The notes: generated from the sequence alone by a model not told the origin. Numbered from the stretch's first letter, positions 1 to 8,469 are shown. The stretch is DNA of 64,000 nt from Parasutterella secunda (GCF_016901835.1 NZ_JACJKX010000006.1:36576-100575), one strand, 5' to 3'. Translations and numbers: made by a program.

Positions 1-338
1 AATTAAAAGAAGAAGGCGGCATCGCCGTGCGTAATGCCCGTTACGCTAAGTGCAACCAAATGCTCCGAGACGGCATGAAAGAACTCGGCTTTGAAGCCTA
101 TATCGATGCCTCTCACCAAGGCCCCATCATCACAACGTTCTTCTATCCGGAAAATGCCAACTTTACCTTCGCCGGCATGTATGACTATTTAAAGACGCAC
201 GGCTATGTTATCTATCCGGGTAAGCTGACCGAACGTGACACATTCCGTTTAGGCAACATCGGCGAAATTTATGAAAGTGATGTCGAACGCGTTTTAGCTA
301 TTTTCAAAGACTATTTAAATGAGGTAAACCATGCCTAA
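1..338 (+). CDS. phnW: 2-aminoethylphosphonate--pyruvate transaminase, C-terminal part
   Basis: This is the 3' end of a gene that begins before the window; the frame is open from base 3. PhnW is a PLP-dependent class V aminotransferase that converts 2-aminoethylphosphonate and pyruvate to phosphonoacetaldehyde and alanine. The visible ~112 residues are the small C-terminal domain, with the family-typical ending YPGKLTERDTFRLGNIG followed by a D-V-E-R helix. The catalytic lysine lies upstream and is not visible. The stop codon overlaps the start of phnX by 8 bp, so the two genes are translationally coupled and together cleave the C-P bond of 2-AEP. Confidence 0.93.
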   Translation, partial: LKEEGGIAVRNARYAKCNQMLRDGMKELGFEAYIDASHQGPIITTFFYPENANFTFAGMYDYLKTHGYVIYPGKLTERDTFRLGNIGEIYESDVERVLAIFKDYLNEVNHA

Positions 339-1125
339 GATTGAGGCTGTTATTTTTGACTGGGCCGGTACCACCGTCGACTTCGGCTCCACGAGTCCCG
401 TGAGCGCTTTCATGGAAGCATTCCGTCGCGCAGGTGTAGATGTCACTGATGAAGAAACTCGTGCTCCGATGGGATTGTTAAAGCGTGACCATATCCGTAC
501 CATGCTTCGTATGCCTCGCATTGAAAAGGCTTGGAGCGAACACTACGGTCGCACTCCTAATGCTGATGATGTGGAAGCGCTTTATGCGGATTTTGAACCC
601 GCTCTTATGGCCGTCTTGCCTAAGCACTGCGATATCAAACCCTTTGTTTTGGACGCTGTCCACACTTTAAGAGAAAAAGGCATCAAGATCGGCTCCACCA
701 CGGGCTTTACCACCTCGATGATGGAAGTGGTGGTTCCTGAGGCTGCCAAAGCGGGCTACAGTCCCGACACGTTTGTGACCGCTGACGATACGGGCGGTTT
801 CGGTCGTCCCTGGCCCTACATGGTTTTTGAAAACATGCGCCGCCTTGGCTTAGCTGATGTCCGCCGCATTGTTAAAGTCGGCGATACGGTCTCTGACATG
901 CGCGAAGGTAAGAATGCCGGCTTAATCACTGTCGGTGTTACCGAAGGCAGTTCCGTCATCGGTTTAAATAAGGAGTCCTGGGATAAACTCACGGACATGG
1001 AACGCTTCTCACTGCGTAAAAAGGCTCGTGAAACGTTCTTTGCCAATGGTGCCGATTTTGTGATCGACACCATGGCAGAATTGCCGAAGTTAATTGAAGC
1101 GATCGAACAAGGCGAACAGGCCTAA
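331..1125 (+). CDS. phnX: Phosphonoacetaldehyde hydrolase (phosphonatase)
   Basis: PhnX hydrolyses phosphonoacetaldehyde, the product of PhnW, to acetaldehyde and phosphate. The 264-residue length is normal for the family. It is a HAD-superfamily enzyme: the nucleophile Asp10 sits in the motif DWAGTT, with the alanine typical of phosphonatase in place of the usual second Asp. The Schiff-base lysine is seen at about Lys51 in MGLLKRDHIR. The later HAD motif KVGDTVSDM is present near residue 187. The ATG overlaps the 3' end of phnW. A terminator follows at 1147. Confidence 0.95.
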   Translation: MPKIEAVIFDWAGTTVDFGSTSPVSAFMEAFRRAGVDVTDEETRAPMGLLKRDHIRTMLRMPRIEKAWSEHYGRTPNADDVEALYADFEPALMAVLPKHCDIKPFVLDAVHTLREKGIKIGSTTGFTTSMMEVVVPEAAKAGYSPDTFVTADDTGGFGRPWPYMVFENMRRLGLADVRRIVKVGDTVSDMREGKNAGLITVGVTEGSSVIGLNKESWDKLTDMERFSLRKKARETFFANGADFVIDTMAELPKLIEAIEQGEQA

Positions 1126-1139
1126 TTAGTTCGTTTCTT

Positions 1140-1895
1140 TTAGAAGAAAAACTCGTTTTCCCGTGTCAATTTCGCCACGGGAGCGAGTTTTTTCTCTATA
1201 GCTTGCTGAGCGGGCTCAGGCAGACTCCTTGCCCCTTGGGGACACAGTGCAACGCAGCGCATACACAAAATGCACTTTGACGGATCCGTTTTCTTCGGAT
1301 CGGTAATCCATATAGCCATCGTCGGACATTGACGAACACATGACCCACAGCGCACACATGCGTTGCTCACTACAGGGGTGACGGGCATTTTGCTCCACTG
1401 TCTGTAGGGGCGATTCCCCGGAACCTCAACAGGAACAGCATGCACATCATCGAATTTTTGTAGAGCAAATCGGGCAAATACAGACAAATTCTGAAAATCA
1501 ATCGCTGTCGGTCGATCAGCCGCTACAGACGGCACCATGGTATGCTGGGCAACGACCGCAGCACTGGCAACCGGTATTGCCCCTCTGGCTAAGACTGTGT
1601 CATTTAATTCCAACAAGGCATCCTCATAAGCCCTGTTCCCATAAGTCACAACGGTTACCACTCGAGTACCATCAAAAGTGATCTTTTGAAGTCTTTCCGC
1701 AACCAAAGAAGGGATTCTTCCTCCGTAAACCGGGCAGGCAACAATCACCCGATCATCTTTTGCAAAAGAGGTTTGTTTTAAAAACGGATCGGACAGATCC
1801 ACGGCTCGATCGATACCACCCATTTGTTCGGCAATATGACGAATAACCTTGAGGGTATGACCCGCCGCACTGAAATAAACAATTGAAAATCGCAT
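1140..1895 (-). CDS. EFR1-type flavodoxin/4Fe-4S ferredoxin protein
   Basis: This 251-residue electron carrier has an N-terminal flavodoxin-like domain beginning IVYFSAAGHT, which resembles the FMN phosphate loop. Its C-terminal part is a two-cluster bacterial ferredoxin with CVRCGSCVRQCP and CILCMRCVALCP. This architecture matches the EFR1 family (ferredoxin fused to flavodoxin), which is common in anaerobes and of no agreed substrate. The last codons overlap a bidirectional terminator, so the 3' coding end doubles as termination signal. It stands alone, convergent with phnX. The redox partner cannot be told from the sequence. Confidence 0.85.
   Translation of the reverse strand: MRFSIVYFSAAGHTLKVIRHIAEQMGGIDRAVDLSDPFLKQTSFAKDDRVIVACPVYGGRIPSLVAERLQKITFDGTRVVTVVTYGNRAYEDALLELNDTVLARGAIPVASAAVVAQHTMVPSVAADRPTAIDFQNLSVFARFALQKFDDVHAVPVEVPGNRPYRQWSKMPVTPVVSNACVRCGSCVRQCPTMAIWITDPKKTDPSKCILCMRCVALCPQGARSLPEPAQQAIEKKLAPVAKLTRENEFFF
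1147..1193. terminator. Bidirectional Rho-independent terminator
   Basis: The arm AAAAACTCG (1147-1155) pairs with CGAGTTTTT (1184-1192), and an inner CCCGTG (1160-1165) pairs with CACGGG (1176-1181). A T-run follows on each strand. It can end phnWX on the plus strand and the EFR1 gene on the minus strand. It lies inside the last codons of the EFR1 gene. Confidence 0.8.
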
Positions 1896-2004
1896 AGGGC
1901 ACCTTTTTTCTTCTGATCATAGCTCAGAAAAATGTTTGCAATAATAGGGATTTAAACTGAGTTTAAAACCAAAAAGTACCCTAAAAACAAATCGTCGCTA
2001 TCGA

Positions 2005-2685
2005 TTATTCTTTCGGATGCTCAGCGATAAATTGTCTGGCCCATTTTTCGTCTACCACGATTGTCGGTTCTGACAATTTCTCGATGTCCGCTGAATAACT
2101 CTGCTTCATCAGATCGTAGATTTCTGGATTTAATTCCATATAGAAACTGTCTTGGTTTTTCGGGCTATAAAAACCGATACACAACTTATCGATCTCAGGG
2201 TTTCTGAAAAAATAAGCATCGACATCCTCACCCTTGGAGGCAATGGTTTTACATAGTACCTTAGCGATTTCGACTAAGCGATCGTCCATTTGTTCGTCGA
2301 GAATGGCAATTTTTTCCTTAAAGCGAGGAATAGTTGTAACCAGACGGATTTGCAGATCGGATGTTCGTCTTAATAAGGTAGCCAGAACATCGCTGCCCTC
2401 GCCACCCTTACCTGAGAAAAAGTTCAGCATCTGTTTGACTTCGGCCTCACTGCCATTCGGTATCAACTGAATCATGAAACCTTTTTGCATTTCGTTATAA
2501 ACGAACGGACGCTCAACCAACTCCGTGTCCCCGCAATGCGGGCACTTCACCTTGAAAACGTCAAGGCTCCTAACCGAGTCCCGCATTTCAGGATTGATTT
2601 CTGAGTTCACGCTACTCCAGATTTCTGCCTCAAAATCTTTGCCACAGTGGCCACACCTGAAGGAAGTTTTTTCTTTCAAACTCAT
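2005..2685 (-). CDS. CpXC-domain zinc-ribbon protein
   Basis: This protein of about 226 residues opens with a zinc ribbon of the CpXC family: CGHC near the start, a segment VNSEINPEMRDSVRSLD, and CPHCG about 30 residues later. The rest is a mixed helical domain of unknown role. The start at 2685 (MSLKEK) is preferred because GAGG lies just upstream and overlaps the stop of the aspT gene; a start at 2709 would overlap that gene. It is cotranscribed downstream of the exchanger at 2693-4378. The cellular function is not known. Confidence 0.75.
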   Translation of the reverse strand: MSLKEKTSFRCGHCGKDFEAEIWSSVNSEINPEMRDSVRSLDVFKVKCPHCGDTELVERPFVYNEMQKGFMIQLIPNGSEAEVKQMLNFFSGKGGEGSDVLATLLRRTSDLQIRLVTTIPRFKEKIAILDEQMDDRLVEIAKVLCKTIASKGEDVDAYFFRNPEIDKLCIGFYSPKNQDSFYMELNPEIYDLMKQSYSADIEKLSEPTIVVDEKWARQFIAEHPKE

Positions 2686-2692
2686 AATTTCC

Positions 2693-4378
2693 TCATACCA
2701 ACGTAACATAAGACCACATGGCCACCAAAATAATCTGACCGGTCACCACGCGCAAAAACATTGCCAAAGGATAAACCGTTGAGTAAGCTACTGCCGTCGC
2801 ACTCTTATCTGATAACGAAGCTGCATAAGCCAAAATCGGTGAATTGGTACAAGCTCCGATCAATAAACCTAAAATCGAGTGGTAATTCAGTTTAAAGAAC
2901 ACTCGGGAAACAATGCCGGTTAAGATTTGCGGAATAAACGTAATGGCAAAGCCGATGCCTGCATACAAAAGCCCGTTTCCGGCCACCAGACTTTCCACGA
3001 AAGTCCCGCCAGCAGTTAAACCTACACTGGCCAAAAACAGCGAAATCCCGATTTCACGTACAGCCAAATTGGCTGAGTTAGTCGTGTAGGTCGCTAAATG
3101 AAGCGACGCCCCGAAACGACCCAATAAAATGGAAATTACCAAAGGACCGCCTGCCAAACCTAATTTGATAGGAGTAGGCATCCCCGGAACCAGAAGCGGA
3201 ATCGAACCGACCAACACGCCGCAAGTAATGCCTAAGAAAATCGCCGCCAGATTGGGTTGTTCCAACACCTTCGGGCGATTACCGACAATACCGGCCAAGC
3301 GTTTGATCCCATCAATCGGGCCGACACATTGCAAAATATCTCCAACCTGAAGATGCATTTTTGCGTAAGGGAAAAGCTCCATACCGGCACGCCAAATACG
3401 GGTGATATGAACGCCTTCCTTATCGGCAAATTCCAGATCCGAGACGGTTCTTCCGTTCATCTCGTCACGGGTAACAATGATTCTTTGCCGTTCAATCGGA
3501 GATTGTTTGACTGCCAAGTCAATGCGTTCATCTTCCTTACCGAAAGCCGCAACAATATCCATCTTCTGATCAGGTGTCGCCACCACTCGGATCGTGTCAC
3601 CGTAATGCAAAACGGTATCCGCAAAGGGGCTGGAAATTTCCCCCCGATGCAACAGGCGTGAACACACAAAGGGGCGCGGAATACGGCGACGGCATTCTCG
3701 AATTGTCAAACCATCGAGCATATGATTGGTGATATAAACGTGAAAAACCGTCGGCGCTTGGTTGATTTCTTTCTCTTCGTCTTCCCAGTGTTTATCTTCC
3801 TCAGCCAAATCAACTTTAAAAACAACACGTAAAAGAATGGCCACTCCAATGATCGTCACTAAGCCTAACGGATAAGCACAGGCATAACCGATTGCAATAT
3901 CTTCACCGTGATAGCCCATACCGGCCAGAGCTTCTTTGGTGGCACCCAAACCCGGGGTACAGGTGATGGAGCCATAGTGCACACCCAAAATCTGAGCAAG
4001 TGAAATTTGATCCTGGAAGATCAAAAATAAAATAATGGTAATGGCGATACCTGAAAAAACGGTCAACAACATCAGGCCGTTTAATACGAGACCGACACTT
4101 TTGAAGGATGAGAAAAAAGACGGCCCCACTTGAAGGCCGACAAAGAAAATAAAAATAACTAAACCGAAATCACGGGTAAAACCCAATACCTCAGGATCAA
4201 TTTTTGCCCCGAAGTGCGCAAAGAACAAGCCCACAAACAATACACCGATTACCCCTAACGAAATACCTTTAACCTTAATGCGCCCAAGAGCCAAACCAAG
4301 CGTAATAATGGCTCCATAAATTAAAGCGGAATGAGCAATTGAATTCGTATCGGTCAAAAGCGAATAAAACCACCCCAT
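2693..4378 (-). CDS. aspT: AspT/YbjL-family membrane exchanger, copy 1
   Basis: This 561-residue inner-membrane protein belongs to the aspartate:alanine exchanger (AspT/YidE/YbjL) family. Two blocks of hydrophobic helices (about 1-190 and 375-561) flank a cytosolic region with two TrkA-C (RCK-C) domains. Family landmarks are GLQVGPSFFSSF near residue 82, TPGLGATKEAL near residue 141, and a second-half counterpart around ACTNSPILAYAASL. AspT exchanges aspartate for alanine in lactobacilli; here the substrate could be another dicarboxylate or amino acid. A second 561-residue copy lies at 44619. The stop abuts the CpXC gene. Confidence 0.85.
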   Translation of the reverse strand: MGWFYSLLTDTNSIAHSALIYGAIITLGLALGRIKVKGISLGVIGVLFVGLFFAHFGAKIDPEVLGFTRDFGLVIFIFFVGLQVGPSFFSSFKSVGLVLNGLMLLTVFSGIAITIILFLIFQDQISLAQILGVHYGSITCTPGLGATKEALAGMGYHGEDIAIGYACAYPLGLVTIIGVAILLRVVFKVDLAEEDKHWEDEEKEINQAPTVFHVYITNHMLDGLTIRECRRRIPRPFVCSRLLHRGEISSPFADTVLHYGDTIRVVATPDQKMDIVAAFGKEDERIDLAVKQSPIERQRIIVTRDEMNGRTVSDLEFADKEGVHITRIWRAGMELFPYAKMHLQVGDILQCVGPIDGIKRLAGIVGNRPKVLEQPNLAAIFLGITCGVLVGSIPLLVPGMPTPIKLGLAGGPLVISILLGRFGASLHLATYTTNSANLAVREIGISLFLASVGLTAGGTFVESLVAGNGLLYAGIGFAITFIPQILTGIVSRVFFKLNYHSILGLLIGACTNSPILAYAASLSDKSATAVAYSTVYPLAMFLRVVTGQIILVAMWSYVTLV

Positions 4379-4503
4379 AGTGCTTTTACCTCAATTGTCA
4401 GGAACTTCGAAATGATTAAAAAAATCGTTGGCGTAAGTTTATTCATCGCCAACGAAAATCTCGATTCAGACATTCCCTTATAACAATTTAGGAATTTTTG
4501 TCT

Positions 4504-4950
4504 CTATTTTTTCATAAACAAAATAGGGTATGGAGCGCCTTGTTCATCGGTCTCGGATCGAGCGTAAACTTTAAAACCCATGTGCTCATAAAAGCCTCTG
4601 GCTTGAGGATTCTGTTCGTTGACCACAACCTCATTGACTTGATAGAGACTGCTCGCCTCAGAAATTAGGGTCTTTCCGATTCCTTGGCCTCGGGCTTTCG
4701 ACAAAACAAAAAGCATTTCAATTTTCTGTCCGCTCAGACCGATAAAACCTGTTAAACATTCCTGATCATCCGAAGAAACAAGTAAGGTCGGTACGTGTTT
4801 GAGCGCTTGGGGAACGTATTGCTTAATCGTCTCGATCTCTTCAGGTTTTAAAAACAAATGAGTGGCTTTGACGGAACCTTCCCAGAGCTCTACAAGCTCT
4901 GCTACAAGTTCGTCACTTCTTTCCTGACGTTTGAGCTCTTTAATTTTCAT
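4504..4950 (-). CDS. GNAT-family N-acetyltransferase
   Basis: This ~148-residue protein has a GNAT fold. The acetyl-CoA loop is visible as ARGQGIGKTLI (pattern R/Q-x-x-G-x-G/A), followed by VNEQNPQARGFYEHMGFKV, the classic last motif. The substrate is unknown. The start could be ATG 4950 (MKIKEL) or ATG 4959 (MYPMKI); neither has a clear ribosome-binding site. It is the last chromosomal gene before the accessory region, and the terminator at 4964 reads towards it. Confidence 0.8.
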   Translation of the reverse strand: MKIKELKRQERSDELVAELVELWEGSVKATHLFLKPEEIETIKQYVPQALKHVPTLLVSSDDQECLTGFIGLSGQKIEMLFVLSKARGQGIGKTLISEASSLYQVNEVVVNEQNPQARGFYEHMGFKVYARSETDEQGAPYPILFMKK

Positions 4951-4963
4951 GGGGTACACATAT

Positions 4964-4997
4964 AAAAAATCCGCACGGTATAGAACACGTACGGATT
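4964..4997 (-). terminator. Rho-independent terminator beside repeat A
   Basis: On the minus strand AATCCGTACG pairs with CGTGCGGATT (one wobble) and is followed by TTTTTT. It lies 7 bp from a copy of the tRNA-Thr 3' end at 5004. That is the distance and orientation expected if it was the original terminator of the tRNA-Thr transcript before elements inserted. Confidence 0.7.
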
Positions 4998-5003
4998 ACT
5001 ATA

Positions 5004-5020
5004 TGGCGCCCGTTGACCGA
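5004..5020 (+). repeat. att-like direct repeat A (tRNA-Thr 3' end copy)
   Basis: The 17 bases TGGCGCCCGTTGACCGA match repeat B at 6769 in 16 of 17 positions and resemble the 3' end of tRNA-Thr at 30279 in the same orientation. I read it as the outer chromosomal boundary of the accessory region. Confidence 0.65.
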
Positions 5021-5440
5021 GGAATTTGTCAATAAAAATCACATAGTTATCGCAATTTTAGGCCAAATTATGTCGATTGCTGTGGTTTGGCTTGATGTTG
5101 CAATTTGAAACAAGATTGCTGCTAATTAATCATTCTGCCCGCTGTTCGAATTGCTTTTTTGAATCCATGGACTCGAACAGTGACCAATCACATTGAAGAA
5201 CTTCCTGTCAATTGCAAAGCTTCAAACAAGCTCAAACTTTGCCATCTTCATTTACCTACTGCAATAAGAGGCTTGGGCAACTTCCCCTGCACTACCCAAT
5301 TAGAAAGCGTCTTCGGGTTTCGAACCCACAGATTTTACAGGCTTGGTATTTATCCAGATGATAGAAGTTTTTATACCAATCCTCTGGAACGTGTGCCTGA
5401 TCTTTTTTTTTCTAAGATGTGCACCACACGGTACCCATAA
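5021..5440 (-). pseudogene. Decayed duplicate of the island end and its AlpA-like gene
   Basis: From 5004 to about 5405 the sequence is a diverged copy of 6769-7165. It includes the stretch GTTTGGCTTGATGTTGCAAT and the minus-strand C-terminal half of the AlpA-like gene found intact at 6946-7251. The reading frame here is broken by substitutions and indels (for example a missing base near CGAACCCACAG). No AlpA start remains. It is best read as the end of an older, related element. Confidence 0.7.
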
Positions 5441-5498
5441 TTGATTTAATTACAGATACCGTACTATTAACGTGAAGTAAAAATAGTTAACAAACTGT

Positions 5499-5567
5499 CG
5501 CGTAGCAAACTTGCTGAGTTTCAAAAATTAGTTTGAGACGGCGAGTGCTACGCGCCATCTTTTTTTA
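5499..5567 (+). other. Long imperfect hairpin followed by a T-run
   Basis: CGCGTAGCA (5499-5507) is exactly complementary to TGCTACGCG (5546-5554). Inside it, CTTGCTG..TTTCAAA pairs imperfectly with TTTGAGACGGCGAG, and CTTTTTTT follows. It could be a plus-strand terminator, a small structured RNA, or a relic of a small inverted-repeat element. It lies 35 bp beyond the stop of the SMR gene, which reads the other way. Confidence 0.5.
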
Positions 5568-5601
5568 TATTGCTCCTTAGGTGCCTTTAACTTATCAATA
5601 A

Positions 5602-5931
5602 TTATCCTTTAGAGCAAAGGTGCAGGCCGACAACACCAACGATACATACTCCAATAAAAAAAATTTGTCCCTTAGTAAGGCTTTCATTGAAGAGTAAAGC
5701 ACCTGCTACGAGTACACCAACAGCACCAAGCGTTGTCCAAATGGCATATGTGAGTCCTGAAGGCAGAGTCCTCATCACACGCGCTAAAAGATACATGTTC
5801 GCACAAGTGAGAGCTATAGGTATAAGTGCAAAAAATCGACTAAGTGAAAAGTAGGATAATGCTTTGAGGCTGCATCCCCAAGCGATTTCAGTCACAACAG
5901 CGACCATCAACAGAGCCCAAGTTGAAAGCAT
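5602..5931 (-). CDS. Small multidrug resistance (SMR) family transporter
   Basis: This 109-residue inner-membrane protein has four hydrophobic helices. The conserved membrane glutamate is in VTEIAWGCSLKAL of helix 1, and the SMR signature TYAIWTTLGAVGV is in helix 3. SMR proteins work as dimers and export quaternary cations, or guanidinium in the Gdx/SugE subtype; the WGCSLKAL context leans to Gdx/SugE, but this is uncertain. AAGGAAAT sits 5 bp before the ATG. No guanidine riboswitch was recognised upstream. It sits alone in the relic between repeats A and B. Confidence 0.8.
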   Translation of the reverse strand: MLSTWALLMVAVVTEIAWGCSLKALSYFSLSRFFALIPIALTCANMYLLARVMRTLPSGLTYAIWTTLGAVGVLVAGALLFNESLTKGQIFFIGVCIVGVVGLHLCSKG

Positions 5932-6157
5932 CTTGAATTTCCTTTATTTTGGGCTCATGATGAAATATCCCTTCTGTCTGCATGGAAACCCACAGATGCA
6001 GGCAGAAGCGAGACGGTTACGAACTCCCATCAGGCGTGCTCATTTTAACAAATCTCTGCTTGAAGTTTGACCGCTTGATCATCACTTCTGTTTTATTCTT
6101 AAGTGGTAGTTTGTTAATTATTTTTATTTCGCCTTAATAAATTGCACTTTAATCCGA

Positions 6158-6515
6158 TTACTCGTCTGGATTAATGGTGTTGACAAACGGCCAGGGGCCG
6201 CTGAAGTCACGCTGGAAAGGCAGTTGACCGAAATGAGTCACCCAACCATCTTCCAAGAAGGTATGCATCGCATAGCCCGGCGTCAAGGCAGGAATGGTGA
6301 CGTCTTTAAGAATCCGAAATGACGAAGCACCCAATGTTCGGGCTGCTTCTTCATACATCGGATCCATTTTCTTAGTGGCCGCCATCACCGTAGTCACCAC
6401 GCGGGGAATAGAGAAGTAAAGGTAACCCAAGAAAAGTCCAATCATGCCGTAGGCAAAAACCAATTTGCCCATGCTTAAAGTTTGTGTCGCCGATCCGATC
6501 AGACCATTTCTGCCT
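6158..6515 (-). pseudogene. ABC transporter permease fragment
   Basis: This is an internal piece of a binding-protein-dependent transporter permease. The EAA loop is recognisable (EEAARTLGASS and then TIPALTPG), preceded by TM-like sequence and SIPRVVTTVMAA. The frame has no start: a stop lies just upstream near 6520. After TIPALTPG the sequence stops resembling a permease and runs into about 40 unrelated residues. It is therefore truncated at both ends and possibly fused by deletion. The EAA loop resembles permeases of polyamine, iron or 2-aminoethylphosphonate type, and phnWX are nearby, but the link is only suggestive. Confidence 0.7.
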
Positions 6516-6728
6516 TACCATCACCAGACACACCACTTGGTCATCACATGACACAACAATGCCACGCAAGCGTCATGGTGCCAAGGGGTTCTATTAAGCG
6601 CTAGGTCATCACCCGTCGTGAAGTTTGGTCATCAGGTGGAAAAAATTGAGACACAATATGTAGATTTTGACGTACGTTCAATTTTGGCGGGGATCGCCTG
6701 AAAGTCTTTAATTTCGGGCACAGAGACG

Positions 6729-6761
6729 AAAAAAGCACACAACATAATTTGTGTGCTTTTT
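6729..6761. terminator. Bidirectional terminator hairpin beside repeat B
   Basis: AAAAAGCACACAA (6730-6742) and TTGTGTGCTTTTT (6749-6761) form a 13-bp perfect stem with a 6-base loop. A-runs and T-runs on the two sides allow termination in either direction. It lies 7 bp before repeat B, the same arrangement as at repeat A and at tRNA-Thr. Confidence 0.75.
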
Positions 6762-6768
6762 GCGTTGA

Positions 6769-6785
6769 TGGTGCCCGTTGACCGA
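6769..6785 (+). repeat. att-like direct repeat B (left end of the large island)
   Basis: TGGTGCCCGTTGACCGA matches the 3' end of tRNA-Thr at 30279 (TGGTGCCCGTTGACTGA) in 16 of 17 positions and in the same orientation. With the integrase next to the tRNA and an AlpA-like gene next to this site, it is the best candidate for the second attachment site of the 23.5-kb island. Confidence 0.75.
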
Positions 6786-6833
6786 TGAACTTCTCAATAA
6801 AAATCATATGGTTAGCGCAATTTTTGTCTAAAT

Positions 6834-6850
6834 TGTGTAGTTCTGTGTAG
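6834..6850 (+). promoter_or_regulatory. TGTGTAG repeats, candidate recombinase arm sites (left)
   Basis: Two copies of TGTGTAG lie at 6834 and 6844, about 50 bp inside repeat B. The same heptamer occurs three times, 12 bp apart, at the integrase end (30099-30129). Binding by integrase or the AlpA-like protein is inference. Confidence 0.4.
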
Positions 6851-6945
6851 TTTGGCTTGATGTTGCAATTTGAAACAAGATTGCTGCTAACCAACCATTT
6901 TGTCCCTATTCGAATTCGTTTTTCGGACTCGAACAGGTAGCCCAA

Positions 6946-7251
6946 TTATATTGAAGAGCCTTCTGTAGACTGCAGAGCTTCAAACAAACTCAAACTTTGC
7001 CATCTTCTTTTACCAACTGCAATAACAGGCTTGGGTAACTTCCCCTGCATCACCCAATTAGAAAGCGTCTTCGGATTTCGTAACCCACAGATCTTACACA
7101 CCTGATATTTATCCAGATGATAAAAGTTTTTGTACCAATCTTCTGGAACGTGAGCCTGATCAATACGCTCGTGAATTTCCTCCGCCAGCAGATTTTTCTT
7201 ACGCTTTACTGGTGACTTTTTCGCATTCGCTTTGCTTTGTGGTCGGTTCAT
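6946..7251 (-). CDS. AlpA/excisionase-like DNA-binding protein
   Basis: This ~101-residue protein has a lysine-rich N-terminus and a winged-helix segment CKICGLRNPKTLSNWVMQG followed by KLPKPVIAVGKRRW. That pattern is typical of AlpA/MerR-like prophage regulators and excisionases (helix, turn, then x-P-K-P-x). ATG 7251 is chosen because GGAGAT lies 3 bp upstream, while the longer frame to 7317 has no such site. It sits just inside repeat B. In an excised circle it would lie near the integrase, so a role in excision or integrase control is plausible. Broken copies lie at 5021-5440 and 7455-7565. Confidence 0.65.
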   Translation of the reverse strand: MNRPQSKANAKKSPVKRKKNLLAEEIHERIDQAHVPEDWYKNFYHLDKYQVCKICGLRNPKTLSNWVMQGKLPKPVIAVGKRRWQSLSLFEALQSTEGSSI

Positions 7252-7454
7252 GAGATCTCCTTCAAAAGAATTTCTATGAAACAACCATACATGAGTCAAA
7301 AATGACCCCGACCTCATTTGACGAGGATTTTTTGGTGCAAAAAAATATCAAAAATCTAGGGAGAAAATTTCTAGACAAATGCCAGAGAGTGAATATTAAG
7401 AGGTGTTAAACTTATTTGTTTAAGCATTAAACAAGATAACGTTTCTCCTGACCA

Positions 7455-7565
7455 CAGACTGACTATTTGTCTCTGCATACCTAATTAGAAAGCATCTTCA
7501 GACCTGGCAACCCACACCTGATATTTATCCAAATAGCCAAAGTTTTTACACCAATCTCGAGATCT
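7455..7565 (-). pseudogene. Third fragment of the AlpA-like gene
   Basis: The stretch containing TAATTAGAAAGC and CCTGATATTTATCCA resembles 7045-7150 inside the intact AlpA-like gene, with several substitutions and a deletion. No open frame survives. The remainder of 7252-7713 is AT-rich with nothing else recognisable. Confidence 0.55.
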
Positions 7566-7713
7566 AACATACACATTTTGGGATTTTGTCGTCTTTATCT
7601 ATTTGAATAATAGAGATAATTTTTTGCACCGAAAAATCCTCGTCAAACTCCGGGGAGTGAGTTTTCAGCGATAGTACACTGGTTTTATTAGTTATTGGAC
7701 TAGGTTGCTCAAA

Positions 7714-8469
7714 ATGAAATTCGCTGAATATCGCGGTAAACGAATCGCAGCATCTCCTGGCTTTATTGGTGCTACTTGTCCTTGCTGTAAGACGGAAGTT
7801 ATTCCGAGGTGTGGAAAGAAAGTGGCGCATCACTGGGCTCACAAAAATAAGTCTCAGTGTGATAATTGGTGGGAACCGCACAGTGACTGGAGTCTTTCAT
7901 GGCAAGAGAAATTCGAAGTTGAGCTGCAGGAGCCAGTCATCACACGAGGACAAGAAACACACTTTGCCAGCATTAAAACGAAAAACAATACGATTGTTCA
8001 GATTCGACAAAGGTTAACCCCAAAAATTATCGAAGAACAGGAAAAGTTTTTCCAGACTCTTGTTTGGATTGTGAATGCGGGTCGACATAAACACGACAGT
8101 AGCAGATTAATTCAAGCTTTTCGTAAACGAACCATCGTAAAACTAGTAGCTGCCTCAAAAAATGAAACCTTTCGACCATATATAGTCAAAGCAAAAGATG
8201 CAGAGAAAATTTTTCGCAAAGAGTGGCTTGTTGCAAGATTTCCAATGCTTTTGGACTATTCCACTTCAAAAATAACAACGGGCGGCAAATATACCTATAT
8301 TGTGGACTATGTTTGGTGTCTTTTCCCCCTCAAAGTAAACGGCTATCGAGTCTTACTGCGTTATGAGAAGGAGGAAGTCATTGCTAAATTAATGCGCAGG
8401 AAAGGAAAAACTAAAGAACAGATCTGGAAATTAAAGGCATTTTTCGAAAAGAGACTTTTCAACCTTTAA
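7714..8469 (+). CDS. CoiA-like protein
   Basis: This ~251-residue protein resembles the competence-protein CoiA family. It has an N-terminal zinc-ribbon-like CPCC, then RCGKKVAHHWAHK, the cysteine/histidine segment typical of CoiA-like N-termini. The following SDWSLSWQEKF echoes the acidic, lysine-containing core of CoiA's restriction-endonuclease-like domain. The basic C-terminal half is not recognised. ATG 7714 has AGG 8 bp upstream; a TTG at 7705 is the alternative. It is the first cargo gene after the AlpA-like gene. Genes of this family occur in mobile elements, and a nuclease role in DNA uptake or defence is possible but unproven. Confidence 0.6.
   Translation: MKFAEYRGKRIAASPGFIGATCPCCKTEVIPRCGKKVAHHWAHKNKSQCDNWWEPHSDWSLSWQEKFEVELQEPVITRGQETHFASIKTKNNTIVQIRQRLTPKIIEEQEKFFQTLVWIVNAGRHKHDSSRLIQAFRKRTIVKLVAASKNETFRPYIVKAKDAEKIFRKEWLVARFPMLLDYSTSKITTGGKYTYIVDYVWCLFPLKVNGYRVLLRYEKEEVIAKLMRRKGKTKEQIWKLKAFFEKRLFNL

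Noticed and set aside
5159..5440. 93-codon plus-strand frame
   Set aside because: It is antisense to the decayed AlpA-like copy and only exists because that gene has degenerated.
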